The notes: a model not told the origin generated them from the sequence alone. A stretch of DNA of 64,000 nt from Chloroflexota bacterium (GCA_026707405.1 JAPOWW010000021.1:250841-314840), one strand, 5' to 3'. Numbered from the stretch's first letter, positions 52,926 through 62,067 are shown. Numbers and translations are program-made.

Positions 52926-54432
52926 TCCTTCCACCTCCCAGCATTCCCAGCATATCCTCCACGCTTTCCGCCCGGTTGACGATTGACTCAAGTCTACGAA
53001 TTTCGGCACCCTCGATCTCGCTCAACGACAGCCGCAGTTCCTGTCCTGACGCCGAGAGCGTCACCGAGTCCCACTCCATCGCCGTTATCAGCTCTCCAAA
53101 GCGCCTTAGCAGCGCGCCCCTCACTGCCGCCCGGGTTTCGGTCGGCGGATTCGTGATTGCTGAGTTTACGTCTTCATTGTCCAGCAAACGCCGAATACGC
53201 CCGCCGTCGACCAGGGAGTCGTAAAGACTAATGTCTGGATCGACCAGATGGTAGGACAGATCCAGCCGCCGCCGGTCAGATTTATCCAGCGGCCCCTGGA
53301 AGGACTCGATTTCCCGGTAGACCACGCGCTTCGCGGTCCAATCCAACCGGTCGGCGGTTGCGTCGGGCCGCGTCCTAAGGAGGTCCAGCAGCTCGCGCCA
53401 TTGCCGGAGAACCCAACGTGCCTCTTCGTCGTCCGAGCCGCGGTTCTCCAGAAGCTCCAGGTATGACTCAAGGATGTCGAGGGCGGTCAGCTTCCGGCGG
53501 TCTTTCAGCTCCACGGTCACGTTCAGGTCGGGGGCACGCGATATCGCCCGCACGGCTTTGACCGGGTCCTTCAGCGTGCAGTGGAACCTCCGGCCTTCCT
53601 CGACGGCGTCCAGAACCAGGCCAGTCATACCCGCTTTCAGGGCGGTGGCGTACTCGGACCGGTTGGCGTCGCCGGCGATAACGTGGAGCCGCCGGTACTT
53701 GAGGTTGTCGGCGTGCGGCTCGTCGCGGGTGTTGAATATCGGGCGGCGGGCCGTGGTGTTTATCCCGACGACTTCTTCAAAGAAGTCGGCCCGCTGGCTT
53801 ATCTGAAACTCGACCCGTCCCGGCGATGGTCCCTCGGAACCGACCTTGCCGGCGCCCACGATGACCTGTCTTGCTACAAGGAAGGGAACGACGGCCGCGA
53901 CGAGATCGTCGAACCGTATCGAGCGGGCCACCAGATAGTTTTCGTGGGTGCCGTAGGACCGTCCGTGGTAGTCGGTGTTGTTCTTGACGACGAGGACGTG
54001 TCCCTCGTCGGTCGAGGCGTTTCTGGCCTTCTGGCACGCCAGCAGAATCACCTCGCCCGCCTTGTCCTGGGCGACGAGCTCTTTCAGCGAAACACACACG
54101 TCGGTGCAGTATTCCGGGTGGTTGTGGTCGTTGTAGAACCTGGCGCCGTTCGGGAGGATGGTATCCGCCAAGAGCTCCTTGCTGGAGAGCTTGCGGCTGC
54201 GCGCGTTCGAGTCTCTCAGGTCGTTTGGGTCGCGCGCCAGGCTCTTCACCCGCTTGCCGCGCATGTCGAGCCGCGCGTCTTCGTTCGTGTAGTCCCAGCC
54301 TCGAAACGAAGGTTCCACGGCCGCGGCGCGGACTATCGTCGAGGCCTCGAAGGCAAAATCGACCTCGCTGGTGAATCCGTCGCAATTGAGACCGTATTCC
54401 GTCTCTATTCCGACCGGTCTTACCAATTCCAA
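52918..54432 (-). CDS. dop: Depupylase/deamidase of Pup
   Basis: 504 residues. GIETEYGLNCDGF at the start, the extended Dop loop (about 40-95, rich in Arg/Asp, with WDYTNEDARLDMRG) before NGARFYNDHNHPEYCTDVC with the catalytic Asp, then VKNNTDYHGRSYGTHENYL, PFLVARQVIVGAGKVG, FNTRDEPHADNLKYRRLHVIAGDANRSEY. The loop and N-D-H-x-H-P-E-Y separate Dop from PafA. With a Glu-ending Pup its main task would be removal of Pup from proteins. First gene of the unit, overlapping pup. No Mpa/ARC ATPase or 20S subunits lie beside it. Confidence 0.88.
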   Translation of the reverse strand: MELVRPVGIETEYGLNCDGFTSEVDFAFEASTIVRAAAVEPSFRGWDYTNEDARLDMRGKRVKSLARDPNDLRDSNARSRKLSSKELLADTILPNGARFYNDHNHPEYCTDVCVSLKELVAQDKAGEVILLACQKARNASTDEGHVLVVKNNTDYHGRSYGTHENYLVARSIRFDDLVAAVVPFLVARQVIVGAGKVGSEGPSPGRVEFQISQRADFFEEVVGINTTARRPIFNTRDEPHADNLKYRRLHVIAGDANRSEYATALKAGMTGLVLDAVEEGRRFHCTLKDPVKAVRAISRAPDLNVTVELKDRRKLTALDILESYLELLENRGSDDEEARWVLRQWRELLDLLRTRPDATADRLDWTAKRVVYREIESFQGPLDKSDRRRLDLSYHLVDPDISLYDSLVDGGRIRRLLDNEDVNSAITNPPTETRAAVRGALLRRFGELITAMEWDSVTLSASGQELRLSLSEIEGAEIRRLESIVNRAESVEDMLGMLGGGRIA

Positions 54433-54558
54433 CTCCGAGGTCGATGTGCGCGTCCGGGAGTGAATTGTATCGGCGGCAAATCGAGGAACCGCGGGCCCAC
54501 TGGGCGGGCGTTCAAGAGTTCAAACCGCTCCGGCATCCAATTCTCGTCTGGGCAATCG

Positions 54559-55428
54559 TCACCTGATCTCGTGGTTGTTCCCGTCGACGCAGCGCATCGT
54601 CAATAGCGTCGCGCGCGGCGGACAGTTGAACCGCAGCGGAACGACCGCCGTTCCCAGCCCGGCGGAGACGTGCGTGAGCACTCCCCTGTGGACCATCAGG
54701 CCGTAGGTCGCGGGCAGCGGATAGGTCGTATTTGTCTGCCGCGGAGGCAGCTCCGCCGGCCCCAGGATCTGCCCTCCGTGCGTGTGACCGCACAAATACA
54801 GGTCGCATCTTCGATCTCTGATCAGCTCGGCGCCATCGGGCGAATGGCCCAGAACGATGTTCGGTCGATCGCCGGACAAGCCGCGGAACGCCTTCTCCGG
54901 ATCGCTGAGTCCAAGGTACGGGTCGTCCAGTCCCACGAGGTTGAATTGGCTATCCCTGACCGAAATAGTCACCGCCTCATTTATCAGGACCTTCACTCCA
55001 TGCCTCGCGAACTCGTCCACGTAGCGCCGCGGCGACAGAAACTTGCCTATCTCCCCCGAGATTCGGTGTAAGTGCCTGCCGGCCCAGTGATCGTGGTTGC
55101 CGGGGACGACGTAAGTGCCAAGGGGAGACCTCAGCGACCCAATGGCCGCGGCCGCCGCCGACAAGCCCCTGGTGTTCGAAATCACGTCTCCCGTCACGAC
55201 TATGAGGTCGGCTTCAATGTCCGCCAGACTGCCAATCATCGGCAAAACCCAGTCGGTTTCGCTAGAGACGTGGGTATCCGAAATGTGCAGGATTCGCAGC
55301 CCGTGGAGCTCCTGAAGATCGGATACCGGGACGACCAGACTTTCGACAACCATTCGCCGCGCCGCCGCCGCGCTATGTCCGACCAGCCCCAGTGCCGCCG
55401 CGAATGTGTAAAAAGCGAGCTTTTGCAC
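54559..55428 (-). CDS. Metallophosphoesterase, YkuE/UDP-diacylglucosamine-hydrolase-like
   Basis: 289 residues with an N-terminal hydrophobic stretch (KLAFYTFAAALGLVGHSAAAA) that is a signal or anchor. Calcineurin-type metal motifs in order: ISDTHVSS, VVTGDVISN, VPGNHDHW, LGHSP and CGHTHGGQILGP, so the di-metal site is complete. This YkuE-type group acts on phospholipid or cell-envelope substrates. Lies 126 bases upstream of dop on the same strand but has no known link to pupylation. The stop is immediately followed by a short GC hairpin region. Confidence 0.9.
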   Translation of the reverse strand: MQKLAFYTFAAALGLVGHSAAAARRMVVESLVVPVSDLQELHGLRILHISDTHVSSETDWVLPMIGSLADIEADLIVVTGDVISNTRGLSAAAAAIGSLRSPLGTYVVPGNHDHWAGRHLHRISGEIGKFLSPRRYVDEFARHGVKVLINEAVTISVRDSQFNLVGLDDPYLGLSDPEKAFRGLSGDRPNIVLGHSPDGAELIRDRRCDLYLCGHTHGGQILGPAELPPRQTNTTYPLPATYGLMVHRGVLTHVSAGLGTAVVPLRFNCPPRATLLTMRCVDGNNHEIR

Positions 55429-55576
55429 GAAACTATGTCACCAAGCCTTTCATGCGCCGGGCAAAGCGGAACTATGCTTCAGGCGCGAAGTTGAGGTGAG
55501 CGGAACTAAATTGGACGGTACGACGGGGAGCTTACCGAGTCAAACTCTCTGATCGCCCGCCGGAGGAGTACCAGAG

Positions 55577-56647
55577 ATGGCGGATCAAGAAAACAGCCAA
55601 GGCGAATGTAACGGGGCCACTGTAGGAATCCTTACCGGCGGCGGCGATTGCCCCGGTCTCAACGCGGCGATCCGAGCCGTCGCGCGGCGCGGCATGATGT
55701 ACGGCTGGCGCGTGATTGGTTTCCGAAATGGATGGGCGGGAGTCGTCGAGCGCAATTGCATAGACCTCGGCTGGCGGTCCGTGTCGGGCATATTGCAGCA
55801 GGGCGGGACGATGCTTGGCACGTCCAGGACTGATCCGCGCAAATCGGAAGCGTCTTTCGAAAAGGTCAGATCAGTATTCGAAGAGCTGGGTCTGGAGGCC
55901 TTGGTAGCCATTGGCGGCGACGACACTCTGAGTGTGGCGCATGCCCTGGCGAAAGAGGGAAAACCTGTGATCGGCCTTCCGAAGACGATGGACAACGACG
56001 TTCAGGGCACCGACTACTGCATAGGATTCGACTCCGCCGTAACCCGCGTAATGGAAGCGCTTGACTACTTGCACACGACCGCCGCCTCGCATCACCGGGC
56101 GATGGTCGTCGAAGTGATGGGACGGCATGCCGGATGGGTAGCGGCCATAGGAGGGCTAGCCGGCGGGGCCGATTTCATAATCGTTCCCGAAACGACCATA
56201 AGCCTGTCGAGTCTTATCGCGCATCTCGAACGCCGGCAGGCGGCCGGGCGGAGTTTCAGCATCATCGTCGTAGCCGAGGGCGCAATAGTCGACGGCCTGG
56301 AGCTCATCGAGCCTGACCTGGACGCGCGTGATGAATTCGGTCACCAGCTTCTGGGCACCAAGCAGATAGGCCAGCGCTTGGCCGAGGCGATAGAGCGCGA
56401 ATCGGGGATGGAGTCAAGGGTCACCGTGCTGGGGCACGTCCAGCGCGGCGGGCCGCCGTCCGTATTCGACCGCGTGCTCGCCACCCGCCTTGGCGTCTCG
56501 GCGGCGGATATGGTCCGGGATAAGCAGTGGGGCTTCATGCCCGCGCTCCAAGGCTCCCAGATAGTGCGCGTATCGCTGGATGAGGCGACCGCCGGCAACC
56601 GAAAGCTCGACCTGGACCTGTACGAGGTCGCCGAGATCTTCTTCTAG
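55577..56647 (+). CDS. 6-phosphofructokinase, pyrophosphate-type active site
   Basis: 356 residues, ATG with GGAGGAG upstream. Phosphofructokinase fold: GILTGGGDCPGLNAAIRAV, GTSRTDPRK, and sugar-site segments MGRHAGWVAAIGGLAGG and LGHVQRGGPPS. The two residues that decide the phosphoryl donor are Asp in GGDDT (ATP enzymes have G-G-D-G-S) and Lys in LPKTMDND (ATP enzymes P-G-T-I-D-N-D), both pyrophosphate type. So it most likely uses PPi and works reversibly in glycolysis and gluconeogenesis. 3' end overlaps the convergent accA by four bases. Confidence 0.9.
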   Translation: MADQENSQGECNGATVGILTGGGDCPGLNAAIRAVARRGMMYGWRVIGFRNGWAGVVERNCIDLGWRSVSGILQQGGTMLGTSRTDPRKSEASFEKVRSVFEELGLEALVAIGGDDTLSVAHALAKEGKPVIGLPKTMDNDVQGTDYCIGFDSAVTRVMEALDYLHTTAASHHRAMVVEVMGRHAGWVAAIGGLAGGADFIIVPETTISLSSLIAHLERRQAAGRSFSIIVVAEGAIVDGLELIEPDLDARDEFGHQLLGTKQIGQRLAEAIERESGMESRVTVLGHVQRGGPPSVFDRVLATRLGVSAADMVRDKQWGFMPALQGSQIVRVSLDEATAGNRKLDLDLYEVAEIFF

Positions 56648-57657
56648 CGGGACTTACCTTCCCGGACCTTAGGGCGCGGTTCGGCGTTTGACTCGTCGGT
56701 CGCGAGGTTATCGACGACGTCGCGGCCCATCGCCCTGTATTTCCGATACCGGCCGGCTATCAGTTCATCGGTGGATATCTTGGTCACGGCGTTCAGTTCC
56801 TCGGCGATATCCTCGGCCAAGATCTCGGCCGCCTTGGCGTAGTCTCTGTGCGCGCCCCCCAGCGGCTCGCGCACGATGCGGTCGACGACTCCTAGCTTGA
56901 GCAGATCGGTTGGAGTGAGCTTCAAAGCCTCGGCGGCCTCGGGAGCGAACTTGTGGTCCCGCCAGACGATGCTTGCGCAGCCCTCGGGAGAGGCCACGGA
57001 GTAGACGCCATATTCCTGTATCAGGACGCGGTCGCCGATTCCGAGCGCCAGCGCTCCGCCGCTGCCACCCTCGCCCGTCACCGCGACGATGATGGGAACT
57101 CGCAGCTCGATCATGCCCAGGAGATTGTCGGCTATGGCCCAGGCTTGTCCGCGCTCCTCGGCTTCCAGCACGGGGCTTGCGCCCGGAATGTCAACGAACG
57201 TGATGACCGGCAGGCCGAACTTCTCCGCCTGCCGCATTAGCCGCAACCCCTTGCGGAAACCCTCTGGACTCGCCATGCCGAAATTGCGCTTTACGCTGTC
57301 GCGAGTCCCGCGGCCTTTTTGATGCCCAACGACCATTACCCGCTGGCCGTCGAACTTGGCCGGGCCTCCGACTATGGCCGCATCGTCGCCAAAACGCCTG
57401 TCGCCGTGCAGTTCGATGAAATCGGAGAAAATATGGTCGATGTAGTCCAGCGTATGCGGCCGGTCGGGATGCCTGGCCAGTTGAACCCGGTCCCACGCGC
57501 TGAGCGCCGAAAACACCTGCAAGGTGCTCTGCTCGAGTTTGTCTTCCAAGTCCGCCAGCCGCCCGTCGCTCCCACCATCGGAAGTGCCGGACTCCTTGAC
57601 TTTATCGATTTCGCCGCGGAGCTTGTCCAGGTCTTTCTCGAACGAGAGGACGGCCAT
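56644..57657 (-). CDS. accA: Acetyl-CoA carboxylase carboxyltransferase subunit alpha
   Basis: 337 residues. N-terminal helical region (FEKDLDKLRGEIDKV, DLEDKLEQSTLQVFSALS), then the crotonase-like core: HQKGRGTRDSVKRNFGMASPEGFRKGLRLM, VDIPGASPVLEAEERGQAWAIADNL, GEGGSGGALALGIGDRVLIQEYGVYSVASPEGCASIVWRD. Moves the carboxyl from biotin to acetyl-CoA to make malonyl-CoA for fatty acids. Starts at the base next to the accD stop, so the two form one operon. C-terminal 30 residues extend beyond the usual end and are charged. Confidence 0.95.
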   Translation of the reverse strand: MAVLSFEKDLDKLRGEIDKVKESGTSDGGSDGRLADLEDKLEQSTLQVFSALSAWDRVQLARHPDRPHTLDYIDHIFSDFIELHGDRRFGDDAAIVGGPAKFDGQRVMVVGHQKGRGTRDSVKRNFGMASPEGFRKGLRLMRQAEKFGLPVITFVDIPGASPVLEAEERGQAWAIADNLLGMIELRVPIIVAVTGEGGSGGALALGIGDRVLIQEYGVYSVASPEGCASIVWRDHKFAPEAAEALKLTPTDLLKLGVVDRIVREPLGGAHRDYAKAAEILAEDIAEELNAVTKISTDELIAGRYRKYRAMGRDVVDNLATDESNAEPRPKVREGKSR

Positions 57658-58572
57658 TTATGTCTTGGTGGTGGATGCGGCCGGTCTGATCTTCACCTGG
57701 ATTTCTTCAACTTCGTTGACCCGGTCCGACCGCTCGTCCGGCCCCACGAAGATATCGAACAGCTTGATGATCATGCCCCTCAACGCCCGCCGTTCGACCA
57801 CCAGGTCGATCATTCCATGCTCCTGCATGAACTCGGCGCTCTGTGCGTTCTCGGGCAGCTTTTGCTTGACGATCTGTTCGATCAGCCGTCTGCCGGTGAA
57901 ACCGACCGTCGCTCCGGGTTCCGCGATTACAACATCTGCAAGCGATGCGAAACTCGCAGTGACGCCCGCCAGCGTCGGATCGGTCATCACCGACAGGTAA
58001 CACAAGCTGGCCGCGTGGAAGCGGCTTAGGGCGGCGGAAGTCTTGGCCATCTGCATCAGCGACAGCATCCCCTCCTGCATCCGGGCGCCGCCCGAGCAGG
58101 ACACGATTACCAGCGGCAGGCGGCGCTCGGTCGCCAGCTCGATGGCCAGCGTGATCTTCTCGCCGACCACGGAGCCCATGGACGCTCCCAGAAATCGAAA
58201 GTCGATTACCGCGATCGACACCGGGCGGCCCTCCATGGTGCCAAGCCCGCATATGACCGCTTCCCGCAGTCCGGTCGAGTCGCGATACCGCTCTAGATGA
58301 TCGTCGTAAGTCAGGTTCCCACGGACGAAGCCCAACGGGTCGGTGGAGACCATGTCGGGGGCGATTTGCTGAAAACCGTCCATCGAGTCGACGAGCATCT
58401 CGAGTCGCTCGTGCGCCGTCAGGCGCTCGTGCAGTCCGCACTTTTGACAGACTTTCAGAGAAACCACGAACTCGCGCCGGTAGCTCATGTGGCCGCACTT
58501 CCGGCACTTGATCCACAGATCGTCGGGCTGGCCCCGCCCCGCCCGGCCGCGTCTGCGCAATATCTTTTTCAT
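57658..58572 (-). CDS. accD: Acetyl-CoA carboxylase carboxyltransferase subunit beta
   Basis: 304 residues. N-terminal zinc ribbon with WIKCRKCGHMSYRREF and VCQKCGLHERLTAHERLEML (four cysteines as C-x2-C twice), then the carboxyltransferase fold: DPLGFVRGNLTYDDHLERY, FLGASMGSVVGEKITLAIELA, CSGGARMQEGMLSLMQMAKT and GFTGRRLIEQ. Partner of AccA encoded immediately downstream. The biotin carrier (accB) and biotin carboxylase (accC) are not in the window; BirA at 16 kb would biotinylate the carrier. Confidence 0.95.
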   Translation of the reverse strand: MKKILRRRGRAGRGQPDDLWIKCRKCGHMSYRREFVVSLKVCQKCGLHERLTAHERLEMLVDSMDGFQQIAPDMVSTDPLGFVRGNLTYDDHLERYRDSTGLREAVICGLGTMEGRPVSIAVIDFRFLGASMGSVVGEKITLAIELATERRLPLVIVSCSGGARMQEGMLSLMQMAKTSAALSRFHAASLCYLSVMTDPTLAGVTASFASLADVVIAEPGATVGFTGRRLIEQIVKQKLPENAQSAEFMQEHGMIDLVVERRALRGMIIKLFDIFVGPDERSDRVNEVEEIQVKIRPAASTTKT

Positions 58573-58782
58573 TTACGGATCGCCGCCGCGCCCGGGTCTG
58601 TAGAGCGGACTCTTGAGCGCGGGATGACGCGAGTTCAGAGCTGATTCCTCCCGGTATCCGATGCGAAACACCTTCCTCTTGGCCGCAATCGAATCCCCAA
58701 CTTAGTCGAATATACGTAACTTGAGACCAAAATGGGAACCAAGCCTAACGGAATTCCACCCAACTGACCGACTTTTCATGCG

Positions 58783-59478
58783 TCATCCGCGTGCCACGAC
58801 CGCCGCCCTGACGGAAGAAGCGCCAGCCTTTCGAGCCGCTTTCGCGCAGGCTTCGAGCGTTGCGCCTGTCGTCGAGAGATCGTCCACAAGCAAGACGTCT
58901 TTGCCCTGAAGGTCTGCCGAGCCGGTGCCGAAAGCGCCGCGTACATTGGCTAAGCGTTGCTTGAGATTTTGCCTCGTCTGGGGAGCGGTGTCCCGCAGAC
59001 GCTCGAGTCCGTTGGGCTCGTATCCAAGCCCCAGCTCCTCGGATATGCGCTTGCCGAGAAGCGCGCTCTGGTTGTATCCCCTCCACTTTTGCCTGTTGCG
59101 GTGCAGGGGCACCGGCGTCACCACGAAGTCGTCGACCGCCTCCTCGCGAAGCCTTCTGGCCAGCAGATCGCCAAGAGTTTCGGCGAGGAACCGCTGATTG
59201 TTGTACTTGAACCTGATTATGGCGTCCCGTAGAGGTCCGGAGTAGACGGCCGCGGCATAGACGCGTCCGAGACTGTGGCGCGCGGCGTTGCATCTGCCGC
59301 AGATGTCGGCAAAATCAAGCAGACGGTTGCAAATCCTGCAATCGGAACCTGTTATCGGCACTATTTCCGCTCGGCAGTGCGGACAAATCGGGTATCCCAA
59401 CCGCCCGCATCCTGGACAAACCGGCGGAAACAGGAACTCGAGGGTCAGACCGCTAGCCTGTCGAAGCCACACCTTCAT
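58783..59478 (-). CDS. comF: ComF-family phosphoribosyltransferase
   Basis: 231 residues. N-terminal zinc-finger-like cysteines in CPGCGRLGYPICPHCRAEI and CRICNRLLDFADICGRCNAAR, then a phosphoribosyltransferase domain with VVTPVPLHRNRQKWRGYNQSALLGKRISEELG and the PRPP loop VLLVDDLSTTGATLEA. ComF is needed for DNA uptake in competent bacteria and is also found as a general phosphoribosyltransferase. Overlaps the 3' end of the Clp gene by 26 bases, so it is translated in the same unit. The Flp-like gene upstream of clp hints at a surface or pilus link, but only by position. Confidence 0.9.
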   Translation of the reverse strand: MKVWLRQASGLTLEFLFPPVCPGCGRLGYPICPHCRAEIVPITGSDCRICNRLLDFADICGRCNAARHSLGRVYAAAVYSGPLRDAIIRFKYNNQRFLAETLGDLLARRLREEAVDDFVVTPVPLHRNRQKWRGYNQSALLGKRISEELGLGYEPNGLERLRDTAPQTRQNLKQRLANVRGAFGTGSADLQGKDVLLVDDLSTTGATLEACAKAARKAGASSVRAAVVARG

Positions 59479-61636
59479 CGACGGCCCCTTCGGCGTCCAG
59501 GACTTGCAGCTTTATCTCGCCGTCTTCGCAAACGGCCTCGACGATCGAACCCGACGCCTTGCTCTCGATCAGCACGTTCGCTAGCGGTTGTTCGATCTCG
59601 ACTTCGATCATCAGCCGGAGCGGCCTGGCCCCGTCGTTGGCCTTCAGGGTCCGGCGGACGAGCTCTTCGAGGACCTCGCCCTTGAACGAGAGCTCGGCGT
59701 CCTTGTCCCGAGCCCTGGCGGCGACGTCAGATAGCATCCGCCGCCCGATCTCCCGAAAGTCGGCTTCTTCGAGAGGCTTGAACGCCATCAAACGGTCGAT
59801 CCGGTTGATGAATTCCGCGGGAAGCTCCCGCCGCACTCGCGCCAGGAGTCTATCTTTCGCGCTTTGATTGAACTCCCTCGGAGCGTTCGAAGACCCGAAT
59901 CCTATCGACGTGGCGGCGGTGTTGGCCGTGTTCGAGGTCAGTATCAAGATAGTGTTGCGGAAGTCCACCTGCTTTCCCGTGGAGTCGGTAAGCTGGCCGT
60001 CTTCCATGACTTGCAGCAGGATGGCGCGAACGGCCGGGTGCGCCTTGTCGATCTCGTCGAACAAAACCACCGTGTACGGCTCCCGCCTCACCGCCTCCGT
60101 TAGCTGACCCGGATCGTCGTGACCGATGTATCCGGGCGGCGCTCCTATCAGACGAGCCGTCGTATAGGGTTCGCTGTATTCGCTCATGTCGATGCGGACG
60201 AGCTTGTCGGCGCTGCCCAGCACAAACTCCGCCAGCGCCCTCGCCGTCTCCGTCTTACCGACGCCGCTAGGTCCCACGAATAGGAATACCCCGATGGGTC
60301 TGGCCGTGTCTTTCAGTCCCGCCGCCGCCCGCCGCAGCGATCTGGACAGCTCGCCCAATATCTCGTCCTGTCCCACGATGCTGCGGGCGAGCGCCTCCTC
60401 CATTCCACGAAAACGGTCCTTGTCGCTCTGCTTGAGATTTGCGATCGGAATGCCCGTCCACTGGGCGATTACGTCAGCGATCTGGTCGGCGGTGATCGAC
60501 TCGCGGGTTTGTCGCAATTCGGCGTGCCACTTCCGCCTTTCGATCAACAGCTCCTCGCGAACGTCGGCCTCCCTGGAAGCGACGGTGAGAATCTCCTCCG
60601 ATGCCGCGTCGTCCGGCAATGCTTCCCGCTCGCTCCGCATCTCGTCGAGCCTGCGGCGCAGCTCCCGGATTCGCTCGGGCGGCATTAGACGTCTGACCTT
60701 GGCCTTCGCCATCGATTCGTCCATCAGGTCAATCGCCTTGTCGGGCAGAAACCGGCTGCTGATGAAACGCTTGGACAGCGCGACCGCGGCTTCCAATGCC
60801 GCGTCGTCGATGGCGAGGCCGTGGAATTCTTCGTATTTGTCGCGCAGTCCCATCAAAATCCGCACGGCGTCTTCGACGGCAGGTTCCTCGACATCCACGG
60901 GCTGGAAGCGTCTGTACAGCGTTTTATCGTTGGAGAAATACCGGCGGTATTCTTCCCAGGTCGTGGCGCCGATCATCTTGATCTGTCCTCTGGCGAGCAC
61001 GGGTTTCAGCAGATTCGCCGCGTCGAGCGCGCCGACGGCGCCGCCCGCACCCAGGACCATGTGAACCTCGTCCACGAAGAGCACTACGTTTCCCGCCTCC
61101 CGCACCTCCTTGATTAACCGCTGAATCCGCTCCTCGAACTCGCCGCGGTACTTCGTGCCCGCGATCATCGACGGCAAGCTGAGCGAAACAAGCTGTATGT
61201 CCTTGAGGCCCGCCGGCACTTCGCCCCGCGCTATCCGCTGCGCCAACCCTTCGACCACGGCGGTTTTTCCAACCCCTGCCGAGCCGACGAGTATCGGGTT
61301 GTTCTTCGTCCTTCTCATCAGGATTTCGATCATCCGGTTCATCTCGGCTTCGCGGCCGATCACCGGGTCCATTGCGCCCTTTCTCGCCTGGGCGGTCAGA
61401 TTTCGGCCGTATTGTTTGAGGATCGACCCTTTCTTGCCGCCGCCAAACAGCCAGCGCCTTGAGCTTCCCGATCCACCAGGCCCCCGGGACCGTCCGCGGC
61501 TGCCCGACCGAAAAGCCAAGCCGACTCGAACCGTGCGGGTTCTGGTCGAGATGTGTGGAAATCGCCTGCTCCGCGCCGGTTCCGCCGCACTGCCGGACGT
61601 CGCCGGTCTGCGCCGGCCGTGTCTTGCTACGAGCAA
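59453..61636 (-). CDS. ClpC/ClpA-type AAA+ unfoldase lacking the N-domain
   Basis: 727 residues, TTG start eight bases after GGAG. First AAA domain GSAGVGKT with DEVHMVLGAGG, middle domain with a coiled-coil insert (about 410-500, shorter than ClpB's), second AAA domain GPSGVGKTE and FDEIDKAHPAV. The IGF tripeptide in TAATSIGFGSS suggests docking on ClpP. Instead of the usual ClpN repeat the first 70 residues are Arg/Gly/Ser-rich, probably disordered, which would alter adaptor recognition. Could feed substrates to ClpP or act alone. Overlaps comF. Confidence 0.85.
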   Translation of the reverse strand: MLVARHGRRRPATSGSAAEPARSRRFPHISTRTRTVRVGLAFRSGSRGRSRGPGGSGSSRRWLFGGGKKGSILKQYGRNLTAQARKGAMDPVIGREAEMNRMIEILMRRTKNNPILVGSAGVGKTAVVEGLAQRIARGEVPAGLKDIQLVSLSLPSMIAGTKYRGEFEERIQRLIKEVREAGNVVLFVDEVHMVLGAGGAVGALDAANLLKPVLARGQIKMIGATTWEEYRRYFSNDKTLYRRFQPVDVEEPAVEDAVRILMGLRDKYEEFHGLAIDDAALEAAVALSKRFISSRFLPDKAIDLMDESMAKAKVRRLMPPERIRELRRRLDEMRSEREALPDDAASEEILTVASREADVREELLIERRKWHAELRQTRESITADQIADVIAQWTGIPIANLKQSDKDRFRGMEEALARSIVGQDEILGELSRSLRRAAAGLKDTARPIGVFLFVGPSGVGKTETARALAEFVLGSADKLVRIDMSEYSEPYTTARLIGAPPGYIGHDDPGQLTEAVRREPYTVVLFDEIDKAHPAVRAILLQVMEDGQLTDSTGKQVDFRNTILILTSNTANTAATSIGFGSSNAPREFNQSAKDRLLARVRRELPAEFINRIDRLMAFKPLEEADFREIGRRMLSDVAARARDKDAELSFKGEVLEELVRRTLKANDGARPLRLMIEVEIEQPLANVLIESKASGSIVEAVCEDGEIKLQVLDAEGAVDEGVASTG

Positions 61637-61663
61637 CGAACGGCTCCAGGGAAGCCGGTCACG

Positions 61664-61825
61664 CTAAGAGGGCAGCGGGAGCGCGTCAATGATGTTCTGC
61701 AGCGCGTTCGAGACGCTGTCTCCGATCAAGGTGATGATGGCGATCAGCGTAATAATGAACGACGCGATTACGAGCGCGTAACCCGCCACGCCCTGTCCCC
61801 GGTTTGCCCACCTCGAATCACCCAA
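61664..61825 (-). CDS. Flp/Fap-type pilin-like small protein
   Basis: 53 residues from a TTG at 61825 with AGAGGTGAG just upstream; a GTG at 61832-61834 is an alternative. NRGQGVAGYALVIASFIITLIAIITLIG is the Flp pilin pattern: G-Q-G near the cleavage site, then a hydrophobic helix of about 20 residues, and a short C-terminus (SNALQNIIDALPLPS). The conserved E of the usual G-x4-E-Y processing site is G here (GVAGYAL). It lies 27 bases upstream of the Clp gene. No tad secretion genes are in the window. Easily missed because it is so short. Confidence 0.7.
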   Translation of the reverse strand: MGDSRWANRGQGVAGYALVIASFIITLIAIITLIGDSVSNALQNIIDALPLPS

Positions 61826-62067
61826 GATGCTCACCTCTGTCTATTCCGACGATCGAGGCCGGGTTTATTGCGGTCCCGCAGCCGACCTACATGGAATTTT
61901 ATCTGCGAATCGACCACCGGCCCCTGCAGGCTCGTTTCTTTCCGCAATCGCAACCCGCGCCGGGAATTCCTCGCTCTCAGTTTATTGGTAAAATCAAGCG
62001 ATGATAATTTCCTTGGAGCTTCCCCCTTAGGGGGCTGCGATTCGGACCTCTTGGCTCCGCAGTTCCA

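Noticed and set aside
61985..62067. Possible molybdenum-cofactor riboswitch before moaC
   Set aside because: A CCCCC/GGGGG hairpin and a CTGCG/CGCAG pairing exist, but I could not fit the Moco RNA consensus; left unassigned.
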